Position numbers and translations under genes: made by a program
Shown: in pieces, positions 22,301 to 33,354 of the stretch
How positions within the stretch are numbered: the first letter of the stretch is position 1
Layout of the letters: each line of letters opens with the position of its first letter
Notes under the pieces: generated by a model
Database searches by the model: none
What the model was told of the DNA's origin: nothing
Seen by the model: only the letters and a program-made list of their open reading frames with translations
Origin: Papiliotrema nemorosa
Lineage: Eukaryota > Basidiomycota > Tremellomycetes > Tremellales > Rhynchogastremaceae
DNA: 35,408 nucleotides
Direction: 5' to 3'
NCBI GenBank assembly: GCA_032158125.1
Contig: JASKOT010000063.1
Coordinates: forward strand, 1 to 35,408

Positions 22301-23581
22301 CCTGACTCTTGTGCAGGTACGTTGGCTGTATCGAGGAGCGACAGGTTCGGTCTTATTCTTGGGGTCGCAGACGATTCTGGTGGAGGCTCTGGCTCTGCAG
22401 AAGGTGTAAGTGGAGCAGGGATCGGTTGCAAGCCGATCGCTTGCTCGAAAGAAGGTGGAGGAGATCGAGCACGATCACCGTTCGACGCGACATAGGCCGG
22501 TGAAGCGCTGTTCTCCGCCCTTCGTTCGTCCGTTTCAAACGCTGGAGGGAGCCTGCTCGTTGAAGCAGTAGGAAATGGAAAAGCCGGTGGAGGATCCGTT
22601 GATTCAGGTAAATCTGCTTCTTAGCATCTCCAGGCTGTGGTATTTCGGTGATGCTACTCACCATCCCAAACGTTGGTTCTCCGCATACTGGCTCCTCTGG
22701 CAATGCCCAATGCCCTCCCTTCCTCTCTCGAGCTCACCGTGGGTCTTCTGGCTAGTCCCTGCTCGCCTCTGACTACCCTCCTCCGCCTCCTTGTAGGACC
22801 AGGCTCGGTCTCCTCCTCGACGGGCGCTACCACATTAGGCGGATCCGTCTCCAAGATTTGCCCAAGATGACCGAGTGACATCATACTGGCATTGACTTGG
22901 CCTATGTCTCTCAGACGCTCTTCACTGCGCTGTCTTGTGCCTATGCCCGTCCTGCCTATAGGAGGATTCGCCGTGCTTGCAGTCGCTATGGTGACCACCT
23001 GTCCCGAGGCATGATTATTCAGCCTTTCTGCGGATCTCCTCCTGTTGGCTGGGGCCGTCGTCGCCATTTGAGTTGGGCTGATGCGACCTTGTATACGAGG
23101 CATAGCTACCGAGCCGCCAGGCATGATGGCAGGTGGAGCCAAGAGTCCCGCTGCATAGCCTTTCCTTCGACCTGTCGCTGCACTTGTTGTAGGTCGGGAA
23201 GGTGCTGCTGAGGTGGAAGACTGAGGTACGGCCGATCCGCTCAAGCGAGAGAAAGAAGAAGGGAGGATCATGGGTCGCACAGGTACCGGTCCCGCGAGCT
23301 GATCTATACGTGACTGAGAGAGTGAAGAGACTGGCGAAGGAGCTACAGCGAGGTAAGGGGCAGGTATAGGTCCTTTCGAGACTGGCTGAGCTGAAGATTT
23401 CGGCTTCTTTCGAGGCTTGCGAGCTAAATATCAGTATAGAAAAGATCTTTCGAGAGGTATGCGTACCAGTGTTGCCGGTAGCGGGCTAGACCGTTAGCTT
23501 GATCGAGGACAGATGGGGATCACTCACCGGACCACCTCTTGATCCGCCTGCTTGTGCATCTCTCTCGCGATTGCTGTACAT
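19329..23581 (-). CDS. Large disordered protein with C-terminal RING-H2 finger (putative E3 ubiquitin ligase)
   Basis: I do not recognise an orthologue. Five exons (23581-23528, 23485-23467, 23423-22662, 22619-19729, 19676-19329) give 1357 residues. Only the last ~60 have a clear domain: a RING-H2 finger from about residue 1299, CPIC...ICGHAAHETC...CFVC, with the C3H2C3 zinc-ligand pattern, suggesting E2 binding and ubiquitin transfer. Just before it, LDVFVSRLEGSGREYEGYAHLTSFLG and KVKLKLSLLGVRVVKCP look folded and may be conserved. The rest is low complexity: a basic N-terminus (RKPRKKPKSS), repeated Ser/Pro/Ala-rich stretches, poly-proline runs (APPPPPPV, RPPPPPP) that could bind SH3 domains, and PPPSFEQA. 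Exon 2 is only 19 nt. The plus-strand open frames inside 19868-22495 are shadows of this gene. Confidence 0.8.
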
Positions 23582-24103
23582 CTTGTTGATGATCCAGATG
23601 TATGGGGTTGAATTATATTGGTATTATTGGGTTGAAGTGATCATCGGAAGACATGAAGTCGGCTCGTTGTGCCAAGCGTTGAACGAAAATGATGGCGGTA
23701 ACGGATAGGACGAGGGGTCTTTTTACAGTATAAAACGGTCAAGCAAAAGTGCAGCAGACAATAGGTGATACAAGGGCCGACCTGTCGGGCTCGGTTTGAG
23801 TCTGCGAAATGTTTGTGGATGGAAAGAGGAGTGGAAAGGGGTGAAAGCTACAATGAAAGGGGGGACAACCTGTGCGGCATTCACTCAACTCCTTCACGTC
23901 ATACACCGACACCTCGCCAGTCCTCAGCATCTCCACTTATCCATGGGTAATTACCTGCGACTTGACTCTGTCCTGCTTCGATCTCGCATGATCATATTCG
24001 GCTGAAATCCTAATCTGCTCACTTTATTGGCTGAGACACATGCATGCTTTGAGGTGCAGTTGAGACGAGCTCTCGACCGCTTGATACTCCACGCCACCCG
24101 ATT
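23582..24103. promoter_or_regulatory. intergenic region upstream of the RING gene
   Basis: 522 bp between the RING gene start and the AMS1 stop, both on the minus strand. It should contain the RING gene promoter and the AMS1 3' end. An AT-rich element (TATAAAAC on the plus strand, 23730-23737) lies about 150 bp upstream of the RING start. No gene is supported here. Confidence 0.4.
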
Positions 24104-27100
24104 TCACAAACTCAATTTAAGCGTTTTGATTTCGAAACACCGCATATCAACCTCAACCTCGATACCTCCATCTTTCAGCGCAAACTTGGCATCACTGCCC
24201 TTGTCTTCGAACGGATTCTCAAGGATGTTGACCCATTGGGCTGATTTCGCTGCGAGTCTCTGGCTGAGACCATTAGCCAGGGCATGTCATGCTGATCTGA
24301 TGTTACTCACACTACGATGGTACCTCTCGCCCGTCCGCCAAAGCTCTCGTACAACCTCAGAACGACACCTTGACCATCCTCTGACATCTTGATGGTCTCG
24401 AGTATGATGCCCCTGGATTGCGTTCCGGTCACCTTGAACTGCGGCAAGGAGTTCTCGGTCGACTTGGGGCCCGATCGGACTGAAGTATCAGCCTCTGTCT
24501 TGACTTTTAGAGCTTGTTGGCAGCATACAATACAAAGGATTGGTGAATCTTGTCGCCAATTTGATCGTGTCCCCTTCTACTAAACGTCCATGATGCGGCA
24601 TAATGGCGAACTCGAATCGATGTCGACCTTGGTCGGCTTCTGGATCAGGTGTTTTGGGCGATCTTAGTAACGACAGTCTACTACGTTAGCCATGGCTGAG
24701 GAGCGGGCTGTAAAACGACCACTTGCCTCATCACATTTCCCTCGACTGCATAACCATACTTTGTCCTAGACACGAGACTGATACCATACCCAGCCTCACT
24801 CAAGTCGCCAAACATGTGTCCACAGACCTCGAATTTTGCTTGATCTTGAGTTGTATTCCTATGTGTGGGCCTTTCGACCAGACCGAATTGCGTCCCGTAT
24901 GTCGCGTGTGCGGAGTGTATATCGACTGGGAGAGCAACTGAAGTCTCAGCCTAGAGGGATAGCCGTACTCACATTTCAGGAATTTGTGGCTTTCATGCCA
25001 ATCGATGTCTGCTTCGATACGAATGAAGCTTTGGGGTGATCCAGTCCAGACCGCATCAAGGGAGAACTATTGTGGGCTCGCGACCGTTTTTCGGCCGCTT
25101 GTACTGTACTTACTGTCAACTTGACTCGGCTCTTCCCAAAGCTCGCCGTGGCGATGAGAGAAGCACGAAGAGGAGAATTCTCCACAGACATCTCGTCGAA
25201 ATTGATCGAGGTGTAGGTGTCCAGGTGGTACACCTCAGCGTCCCATGCGTCATACCTGAGAGGATAGTCCTCGTAGATGATCAGTCCGCCTGACTCTGCA
25301 CCGGGCCCAGCCAGAATCAATTCTCTGCCCAATTGCTCATCGATCAGAGAGGTTATCCGTCCCTCCGATATGGTAAGCTTAAAATGATCGTTCATCAGCT
25401 CGGCTGAGTCGCCGTCAATTCGAGCGGAAGGGAATGAAATGCCCTCGTGTCCTGCGACAACTTGACCGACGCCGTGATCATCTGTACGAGCTATGGCGAA
25501 TCCATTGTTGGTCTGTATAACATGTTGCCCCTTCAAGCGGAGGGGATCGATTGCGAGGTCGCCGATCGTTGGAGTATCCTTCATGGAGGTCCCAGGGTAC
25601 AGCACTTTCAAAGTCTGCTCGATGAGCTGCTTTGCTTGTGCGGAGCGTCGGTGATAGATGTCCATCACATCGTCAATGACCAGACTGATTGTGGTTCCCG
25701 GGAGGACATCGTGGAACTGATTCAACATTGTATCTTTCCACATCTCGTCAATCTCCTCCCTATCGGTCAGTCATAGCCTGAGCCTTGAGAAGGCTTCGTA
25801 TCACTTAGGGTATCTGTACGATGGATCAGATGCTTGCGCCAGCGTGGCAAAGTACTCCAAATCACGCAGTAGTCCTTCCATCAATCGATTCCCTTCCTTG
25901 ACTTTGGCTTGGGTAGTGTAGATCTGCCGTAAGCTCATCAAGCTCTTTTGTGTAGCTTACCCCACGGTGCAATTCTAGATACAGTTCGCCCCTCCACGTA
26001 GGCAGCGTCTCCCCTCCTTTTGTTCGCTTGCACAGACGGTCGAAGAATTCGACCGGCGATCCCATTCCTATCTGTGGCACCTCTGGGTTCTCCAAGGCCA
26101 ACGAGCTCAGTCTTTGCAGCTGCCGGTCAGTACTGCTTTCTTATACATTGTGCAACTGACTTTCTCAAGCATGAGGGGAGTAGGTCCTCCACCACCATCG
26201 CCATTGCCGAATAATAACAGACATTCGTCGCTGACCGCTCGATTTCTGTTGTTCCACATACCCTTGGTGAGTTCTTCACTACAAGATCAGTGAGAAGGAC
26301 AAATAAGCACGTGGGACACTGACAAGTTGCACTGAGCATTGTACCCATCGACAGGTGTCATATGTGCCATGACTTGTGATCCGTCCAGTGCCACCCAGTT
26401 GAAGGTCGAATAAGGGAATTGGTTGATATTATTCCAACTCAACTATATGTTCAGTCGCACGTTCTCTGCGCGCCTTGAAGATCGATAGACAATCACTGAC
26501 CTTCTGGGTGAAAAAGTAATTTAATCCAGCGAGACGCAAGATCTGCGGAAGCTGCACAGCATAGCCGAATGTGTCAGGCAACCAACTCTCCCTCGAGTAT
26601 TCTCCGAAACGACTTTTGAAGTACTCTTGACCGTACATGTATTGCCTTACGAGGGATTCGCCGCTTGGCAACATGCAATCGTGTTCCAGCCACGCTCCGC
26701 CTACAGGATGGAATCGACCTTTCTTGACGTAGCTTCTGACCCGGTCGAAAGCTGAAGGATATAATTCCTCGAGCCAGGCGTATTGTTGTGCGGAAGATGC
26801 TGCGAATTGGTGATTTGGCCATCGATCCATGAGGTCGCACTGGGTCGACCAACTCCGCGCCACTTTCTGCTGTGTTCTACGAGATTAGCGATGACACATT
26901 GCGCTAATTAGTGGCTGCGGTCTCTACTTACTGTGTGTATCTCCACAACCAAGCCGTGTCGATGTGGCTGTATATCAGCGATCCGTGTACGGATGTGCAA
27001 AGCTTGGCTCACCAATGTCCGATACCCCAGATATAAGTTTTCTCCCCATCTCGAACTTTGTGCACTGCAGTACGCTTCAGTCCATCCTCGTCCAATCTTC

Positions 27101-28115
27101 CCAGTACCTCCCAAGCTATGTCTCGACATTTTTGAAGGTTATCCTGCCGTAAAGTCATAGCATCAGGGTGATCGTCCTCGAATCGCCTAAAAGTGCTCAT
27201 GATCTGATTACAGGCATGCAGAGCTCGTTGCGGTAGACTCGACACCTTCATTTCCTCATTGCGTCCCACTTGAGCTAGAATTCGGAAGTCTGTCCATAAT
27301 CCTCGAGCTGCGAGATTGGGTATGACGATATCAGCTGAAACGAGCTGGAACGTCTTGGAATCCTGATGAATTAGCTGGCTGCTTACGGTCTGGCAACTCG
27401 GACCGTGAACGCACGTCTGGCACTTGATAGCGTAGATTATGCATGCCTACCCCGAACATGGCGTTGGCAGATACCTCGATGATCATCGTGTATGTGCCCT
27501 TCTGGACCGCCTGCTTGTTTACAATGTGTTCAACCCTTCGATCCTCTTGCGCGCCAGGTCGACCGTCCCTCATGGAATTTGTTCCACCTGTGATTGCTGA
27601 CAATTAGCTCTCGATCCTGCTTTTCGATCAGTCACAGCTTTGCCTCACCATGTAGGGGCATGCCGTCTTCGTTCCATATCATCGCCTCGCACTCTGGATC
27701 GAATTCAAATATGACCTCTTCCTCTCCTCTCGCAGGCTCCGGAATGCGCAGGACAACTTTCAACCAGTGATTGCTCCAAGCGGGCCCAAATCTGAATCCC
27801 TTGGTGATCTGTCTCGCTTCCTCGCCTTGCAATCCTTCCAATGCTTCCTCGAAGCTGGGCTTTGTCAATCCTGGTGCAGCCCAATGGGTGATATCGACAT
27901 AGGGTGAGCCATGATATCTCGCTTTGTCCATGTACTGTCCCAGCGCAAGCGTCGCATAATTGCCAGAGTAGAATTGGTCCAGTCTCTGATCGGTCTGATC
28001 GTTGGCAACTGGTTTGCAAGAGCAGATTGTGACGTACTATGCTGGGGATCAGCGGGTGGTTGACCCGTTCTGAGATCCTAGGATACTGCGGTGGTACATG
28101 ATCGTGTCCACACAT
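24104..28115 (-). CDS. AMS1: Alpha-mannosidase, glycoside hydrolase family 38 (vacuolar Ams1 type)
   Basis: It removes mannose from free oligosaccharides in the vacuole; in yeast it reaches the vacuole by the Cvt/autophagy route, consistent with no signal peptide here. Sixteen exons give 1100 residues: 28115-28038, 27994-27649, 27587-27415, 27362-27013, 26967-26932, 26876-26501, 26442-26324, 26278-26161, 26119-25961, 25923-25805, 25759-25114, 25066-24973, 24937-24727, 24677-24529, 24479-24311, 24263-24104. Catalytic features are [12 protein letters not shown] (zinc ligands H317, D319), [14 protein letters not shown] (nucleophile D429) and [13 protein letters not shown]-terminal sandwich blocks include [41 protein letters not shown] and [13 protein letters not shown]. 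The intron at 24678-24726 is GC-AG (AG|GCAAGT). The ATG at 28115 follows the Ams1 pattern (YPRISERV...[10 protein letters not shown]), but a short upstream exon is not excluded. Confidence 0.93.
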
Positions 28116-28840
28116 AGCTGCTGCGAAGTCTGTAAGTGTCAATTAGGGTGACCTAAATGCTGATAGAGCGCTGGACGATCAGTCGTCGTGATGAGCTGAG
28201 GTCCAAGGTGAGGGTAGTCAGATTGCGCATATCGGTAGTCGGTCCGAAATGATAGGGTCGATTGGCAACATTTGCCGGAAATTGGAGAGTGCACTTTCGA
28301 CGTTCTCTTGGCTGCAGGGGTCATACGCCAGTACTTCAAGGTCGATTAAGCCTAACGGAATTGCGCCTTTCAGCAGTCATCGTGAGTCTAGAGATCATGG
28401 CAAATTATTCGGATTAGCAGGACCGACTTGCCTCGTGTGTCAACCAATCGTCTCTGATGCCAAGACATCCGTAAGATCCAATCTTGGGGCCCGTCAGCAT
28501 GATACGCGGTCCTCCATCTGACATCGCCAACGGCACAGAGCAGACCTTTCGTCCGATGAGAGTGATCAGGCTGTCGGTTCCGAACAAGTTTGATAAAATG
28601 GATTTGCTGATATATTCAGTCCTCTGCTCTGGTCCCATCGGGTTTGGTGTTGACCCGCTTCATCGGGCCGTCCATTTGCAAGTTGCAAACTATGCATTTC
28701 AAGCTAATTCATGTAGACATATGCTCACTCCACGGAGACTCCAGCTATATATTGGGGCGTTCGTTAGGACCAGTGGACCCCCATCGGTGCATCGATCAAT
28801 CAAGCTTTGCGACTATAAACAGAACTGTTCTACGCTCACC
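28116..28840. promoter_or_regulatory. divergent promoter AMS1 / alpha-glucoside-type transporter
   Basis: A 725-bp gap between two genes that start on opposite strands. TATATATT at 28746-28753, about 90 bp before the transporter ATG, is a plausible TATA box and runs directly into ATTGG, an inverted CCAAT box. Several short open frames here have no recognisable content. Confidence 0.5.
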
Positions 28841-30926
28841 ATGTCCGTGCCTACCGCCGGTCCACAAGCCCCGATGGTCGCTGAAGACATCAAGTACGAC
28901 TCGAACCAGATCGAAGAGGCCAACGATAACGACGAGCCGATAAAGACCGAGATCTTGCAGCATGCCCCGCTCAAGTCTGCCTTTGATGGACTGACAATCT
29001 TCCAGACGCTGAGAGTGTTCTGGAAGACTGTATTGATCTGTGCGATGGCTGGCTTCTCCGCTTCTACCGACGGTGAGCTCGACTTTCCGTCCTGGCGTTC
29101 GCGGATTCCTGACGGATAGGTTTTCAGAACAAGATCTCGGCCAACATCGTGGCGAACAAGGGGTTTGTGTTGCAGTTTGCCCCCAAGGGAATGGCAAAGC
29201 CAGCTCTCAAAGCCGATCATGTATCGACTTTTGGAGGGATGTTCAGGTATGTATTATTCGCTTGTCTGCGTGATTGAAGTGGAATAATGTGCAGCGCTGG
29301 ACAAGTCTTGGGTCAATTTGGCATTCAATGGGTAGCCGAATATCTCGGCCGTCGATGCGCCGCGTGGACTTTCATGGCGCTCCAGCTCATCGTATGTCTC
29401 TCACCCAGTGATTGTTGCCTGGAGGCTCATGGCAAAGAGTGTGATTGTCGAGATCACCAGTAAACAATGGTGGCACTTCACCATTGCAAAACTCATCGCC
29501 GGTTTCGGTGTTGGAGCTTCTCAAGCCGTCTTGCCTCTTGTATGTTTTCGATACAAATTCTCCCCATGCTGAGACCTGACCATTTCAGTACATCAACGAG
29601 CACGCCCCAGTGCAGATTCGAGGTGTCCTGCTTGTCGCCTACTCCCTGTGAGTGGCCGCTTGGGACCAGAAGTGCCGCGTTGCTGATGCATCTACAGCTG
29701 GTTCTCGCTTGGTGGACTTTTCGGCGCCGTGACGCTTAAAGCTCGAGGCGATTCTCATCCGAATGACTGGAAGTCCCCTTTGATGGTGCAATTCGGCATG
29801 GTCGGTCTGAGTGCCCTCATCTTTCTCTTTCTTCCCGAATCACCTTGTAAGCTGCGATAGGACGCATGGTTTGTCGTCAGCGGCTAAACTTCAGGGTGGC
29901 TCGTGTACAAAGGTAAACTCGACAAGGCAAAGAACGTCCTCGAGCGAAAGTTCGGCGGAATCGAGGGATACGATGTCGAGACTGAATTGGCGGTTTTAGT
30001 CGGCACTGTCGAGAAGCAAAAGCAGTACAATGCAGAGATGAAGCTTACTGGTCGTTTCGCCATCTTCAAGGGACTACACTTGAAGCGATTTCTCATCGCC
30101 TCCTGGCCAAAGGTAGGTCGACTCTCAGACCTCATGCCTCGTTCAGTAAACAAATGGACCCAATCTGACTCGCCAGGTGTTACAGCAGTTTGTCGGTCTG
30201 TCGGTGTTCTCCTCGTACTCGGCCTACTTTTTCAAACTCGCTGGCAATAAAGATCCGTTTTCGGTCACAGTAATCCTAGGGTGCACGGGTCTCGCAGCAG
30301 TCATCTTCGACGCGTTCCTGGTGGACAAGATCGGTCGACGAAGAATGACACTGATCGGCTTCAGCGGTGCATGCCTCGGTGTTACCATCATGGCAATTGT
30401 TGGGTGTTTCAACTATGAGACACCTCAGCTCGGTGCTGTGCTCGTTTTCGCAGGTGTATGGGCGAGCTTCTTCAATTGGTTTCAGAGCTCGACATCTTAT
30501 GCGTATCTCACAGAAATCCCGGACCAGCGATTCAGAGCAAAGTCTGTGGGTTGGGGCTTGGCATACTGCAATTTGTGAGTGTCCTGCCTGCCTCAGATCG
30601 CCAGATGGCTCATTAGTAAGGTACGCCGTGTTGTTCAACTTCACGGTCCCATTGATGCTTGACAAATGGAAAGTGAAGACTGCGTTCCTGTTTGTCGGTC
30701 TTGGCATTCCGTGAGTTATCCTGGTCCCCTGATAGCGCTCTATTGATATTCCAGCGGAACCATCCTAGCATACTTTATCATGCCCGAAAGTATGAACCGA
30801 TCTCCCAGTGAGATTGACGAGATGCTTCAAGAAGGTGTATCGCTGCGAAAGTGGAATGGGCATATCACTGCAGTTGAGCGAGACTTGGCCGCTCGACAAG
30901 GAAATACAAACATGATTCATGCCTGA
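28841..30926 (+). CDS. MFS sugar transporter, alpha-glucoside/maltose permease-like
   Basis: This is a proton-coupled sugar transporter of the fungal maltose/alpha-glucoside branch of the sugar porters. Ten exons (28841-29072, 29120-29246, 29295-29391, 29438-29539, 29589-29647, 29698-29846, 29895-30112, 30177-30574, 30621-30710, 30755-30926) give 547 residues. The cytosolic N-terminus (~60 residues) is acidic. Motifs are AEYLGRR between helices 2 and 3, IAKLIAGFGVGASQ, INEHAPVQIRG, PESPWWLVYKGK, LQQFVGLSVFSSYSAYFFK in helix 7, DKIGRRR, EIPDQRFRAKSVG and PES near the end. SPWWL and helix 7 differ from the hexose porter at 11396, so the two transporters are not recent duplicates. Substrate is inferred from family only. 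It is divergent from AMS1. Confidence 0.9.
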
Positions 30927-31272
30927 GGCGCGCCGTGTGCCGCTGGTTCTCAGCAAACAGCGCAAGAGACCGACCATGAGGGAGGTGAAATGGGGATGAG
31001 AGTTCGGTCATCGGTTGGGAAAGAAAAGTTATGGCGCCTATGTTGTCAATGCGCGTGACTTACAAGTATAGGATGTAATACGTGGCCTTATGTAGCCTTT
31101 GTCAGAACCATTGAGCAGACGCATCAACATATGCCTCGCATATTCCCATTCAATCCTTGTGTGAATTGCTCGTGTGACGTGCAGAGGATCTGTAGTATCA
31201 TATGCATTTCGAATTACCAGTTTTGTTCCATTATCGCTCCTCGTAGTAAAAGCGATGCGGCTTGCACTCGCC
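30927..31272. other. convergent 3' intergenic region
   Basis: 346 bp between the stop codons of the sugar transporter (plus) and INH1 (minus). It should contain two 3' UTRs. I see no gene or repeat in it. Confidence 0.6.
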
Positions 31273-31774
31273 TTACTTTGAGGCATCGACCTTCTTCTGT
31301 TGAGCCTCCTGTAGAATCAGTAACCGATCAAAATCCACGCGCGGCCCATGATCGCCCAACCGTCTCCGACCTGACGCCCTTGCAAGGCCTCGGAAGGAGG
31401 TACACCCGGTGCTCTATTCTCTCCGAGAAACATCTAGACATGGCTGGCAGTCTCCGCCATCCGCGCACAACATGAAGAGAAAAGGCAAAAGACAGAACAA
31501 CTTACAAGCTCAGCCTGGGCAGACTTCACCTTCTCCTCGGCAGCCTTGAGCTTCTCGAGCTCCCTCTTTCGGATGTATTGTCCCTCCTCGGCTTGTTCAC
31601 GTTGAGAGAAACCCTTCGAGGAAGCAGTGGTTCCTTCTGGTCGAACATCGGGGACGTAAGTTCGAGCCGCGAGGACCTGAGATCTTAGCCTGCGACCCGA
31701 AGACACGATCATTGACTTACGGTGGGCGCTCGGAGGGCGAGTCGGGCGTATTGAACTGATCGGATCATGGACAT
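31273..31774 (-). CDS. INH1: Mitochondrial F1F0-ATPase inhibitor (IF1 family)
   Basis: This is a small matrix protein that binds the F1 sector and blocks ATP hydrolysis when the proton gradient collapses. Three exons (31774-31721, 31676-31506, 31308-31273) give 86 residues including a presequence, the normal fungal size. The N-terminus (MSMIRSVQYARLALRAPT) is a typical positively charged import signal. The inhibitory segment is GFSQREQAEEGQYIRKRE, followed by the long helix LEKLKAAEEKVKSAQAEL. The last exon adds only 11 residues (EAQQKKVDASK). The second intron (197 nt, 31309-31505) is much longer than the others in the window. If it were retained the protein would end after an unrelated tail. 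Confidence 0.93.
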
Positions 31775-32190
31775 GTTGAGTTTGTTGTGGTGTTGTGGTA
31801 GAATAGATGGAAAGGTGCAGCTGTGGTCGTGTCGAATGGCGGAAGGGCAACTTCGGATGATGACGCAACACGCTGGCCGAAGAATACCCTTATCATTCAA
31901 AAGCCACGTCATGATTAAACAGGGCTGACTGTTCGTGGCGATTCTCTTGAGCCTCGACACGTGTAAGATGGTGTGCTTTCCTTTGGCTGCGCCCCCTAAT
32001 CTCAAGCAGGAAGCCGACAAAGTCGCAATTCTGATGTCGGGGAGTGAATTCATCGAGGGTAAAGAAGCACGAAGCAGGACGTCTTTCCCAAGGTGGCGAC
32101 AGCGATACCTTACTGTATATAGACTCGCTCCGCGTCGAATATCATCATCCTCTTTGCACCACTCTTAAGCTCAAGACGAGGCTGAAAGAC
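31775..32190. promoter_or_regulatory. divergent region INH1 / unknown ORF
   Basis: 416 bp between INH1 (minus) and an intronless ORF (plus). It contains the 8-bp palindrome ACACGTGT (E-box) at 31957-31964. An open frame from 32044 runs into the next gene but has no ATG before 32191. Confidence 0.45.
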
Positions 32191-33078
32191 ATGAACTTTT
32201 CTGATCACCTAACTCTCCGCGACGATGGTCACTCCATGAACTGCAATGATGTCTTCAGCATACATCAGAGCCGTCTCGAACAGTACAACGGTTATTCACA
32301 GCCAGGGGAAATCTTGCCCGTAGACGGGGAGTGCGCCGCGTCAAATAACCTCTCGTCAATCTCGGTGCCTACTGGAAGGCGGGCTAAAATCACACAGAGA
32401 GAGTCAAATCACACCGACAAGACCCTATCGGCCTTTCCACAACGCGGGTTTTGCCTCCCTCGTTGGCCCGCCAGCAGACCCCCGTGGTTGTCAAGCCCCC
32501 CTCAAGATGCACCACAACCTCCCATCGCTGTCGATGGCTTCGTTCCTCCTAGCCGATTTCTGACCGATGTCGAAACCGCTGCAAGGAATCTGGCACAGAA
32601 GCTGGTCAGTGAGAGACGACGTTCAGGGCAAGTCTTGAGCTCGATTAGAGACAATTACGAGCGGGCACACACTCAGCTTCGCCATCGCTCCCAGGAGGTA
32701 TCGGGGGAGACCAAGACTTGTACTTCACTGCATTCAGCAATTCTCAAGCTTGAAAAGGCGATGGTGTTGAGTCAAGAGAAGTGGCTCTCGTTCGACAGCA
32801 GGCTCGAAAGTGATACTGTTCCAGGGGACATTTTGGTGTCATACATGGACAAGCTCGTCCCCTTCTTCAAGCAAGTCTCAGAGGATCACAGCTCTTGTGA
32901 AGAAGTGGAGAGATGTACTCAGCTGCTGGATTGGGCCCATGGAGTTCTGGTGCAGACAGCTTCCATGCTTGAAACCTACCGTCAGGAACAAGCGGGTGTA
33001 GCGTCCAGCAGTGATGGCACTCAGGTGGGCATTGTCGATGAATCGACAGCTGGCTGGTACCAACATAGGATTGAGTGA
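32191..33078 (+). CDS. hypothetical protein, intronless ORF 1
   Basis: I do not recognise this 295-residue protein. The first ATG in the open frame is at 32191. Roughly residues 1-115 look disordered, with a proline-rich stretch (PPWLSSPPQDAPQPP). From about residue 120 the protein becomes charged and helical (FLTDVETAARNLAQKL, ERRRSGQVLSSIRDNYERAH, SAILKLEKAMVLSQEKW, ERCTQLLDWAHGVLVQTASM), suggesting a helical bundle or coiled coil. It has no signal peptide, membrane segment or catalytic motif. It has no introns, unlike all recognised neighbours. The uninterrupted 344-codon frame and the ordered/disordered layout argue that it is real. Confidence 0.6.
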   Translation: MNFSDHLTLRDDGHSMNCNDVFSIHQSRLEQYNGYSQPGEILPVDGECAASNNLSSISVPTGRRAKITQRESNHTDKTLSAFPQRGFCLPRWPASRPPWLSSPPQDAPQPPIAVDGFVPPSRFLTDVETAARNLAQKLVSERRRSGQVLSSIRDNYERAHTQLRHRSQEVSGETKTCTSLHSAILKLEKAMVLSQEKWLSFDSRLESDTVPGDILVSYMDKLVPFFKQVSEDHSSCEEVERCTQLLDWAHGVLVQTASMLETYRQEQAGVASSSDGTQVGIVDESTAGWYQHRIE

Positions 33079-33354
33079 TGTGACGAGATCATCTCGGTGT
33101 TTCCTGTTGGTGAGACAAGGGTGCATCAGAGCCTTCACACACGTTGAATTCGAAGGCCTGGGGCGACCTGTCCGATTCGCTGTTATACTCTCCTTTGTGC
33201 TAGATTGTTCCTACTGGCGCTCTCGACCTTCTTATACGTGGCCTAGTATGCTCTTTTCGGAGTTCCTAATTCTCGCAATTTTTCTGCTTTCTATAACTTT
33301 TCGTTCCGGTCCGCGCGTTATCCCGTTTCTTTGTCTGTGACCTATTTCATCAAG

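Noticed and set aside
22001..22495. 164-codon plus-strand open frame
   Set aside because: Antisense to the same RING gene exon, with no ordered composition or conserved motif.
24505..24530. Unspliced reading or a 25-nt intron in AMS1 after NPLY
   Set aside because: A 25-nt intron is too short. A 49-nt GTATGC...TTCAG intron (24480-24528) keeps frame and joins family-like sequence.
11396..30926. The two MFS transporters as a duplicated pair
   Set aside because: Signature motifs (PESPRFL/QQITGINFF versus PESPWWL/QQFVGLSVF) and intron layouts differ, so they belong to separate subfamilies.
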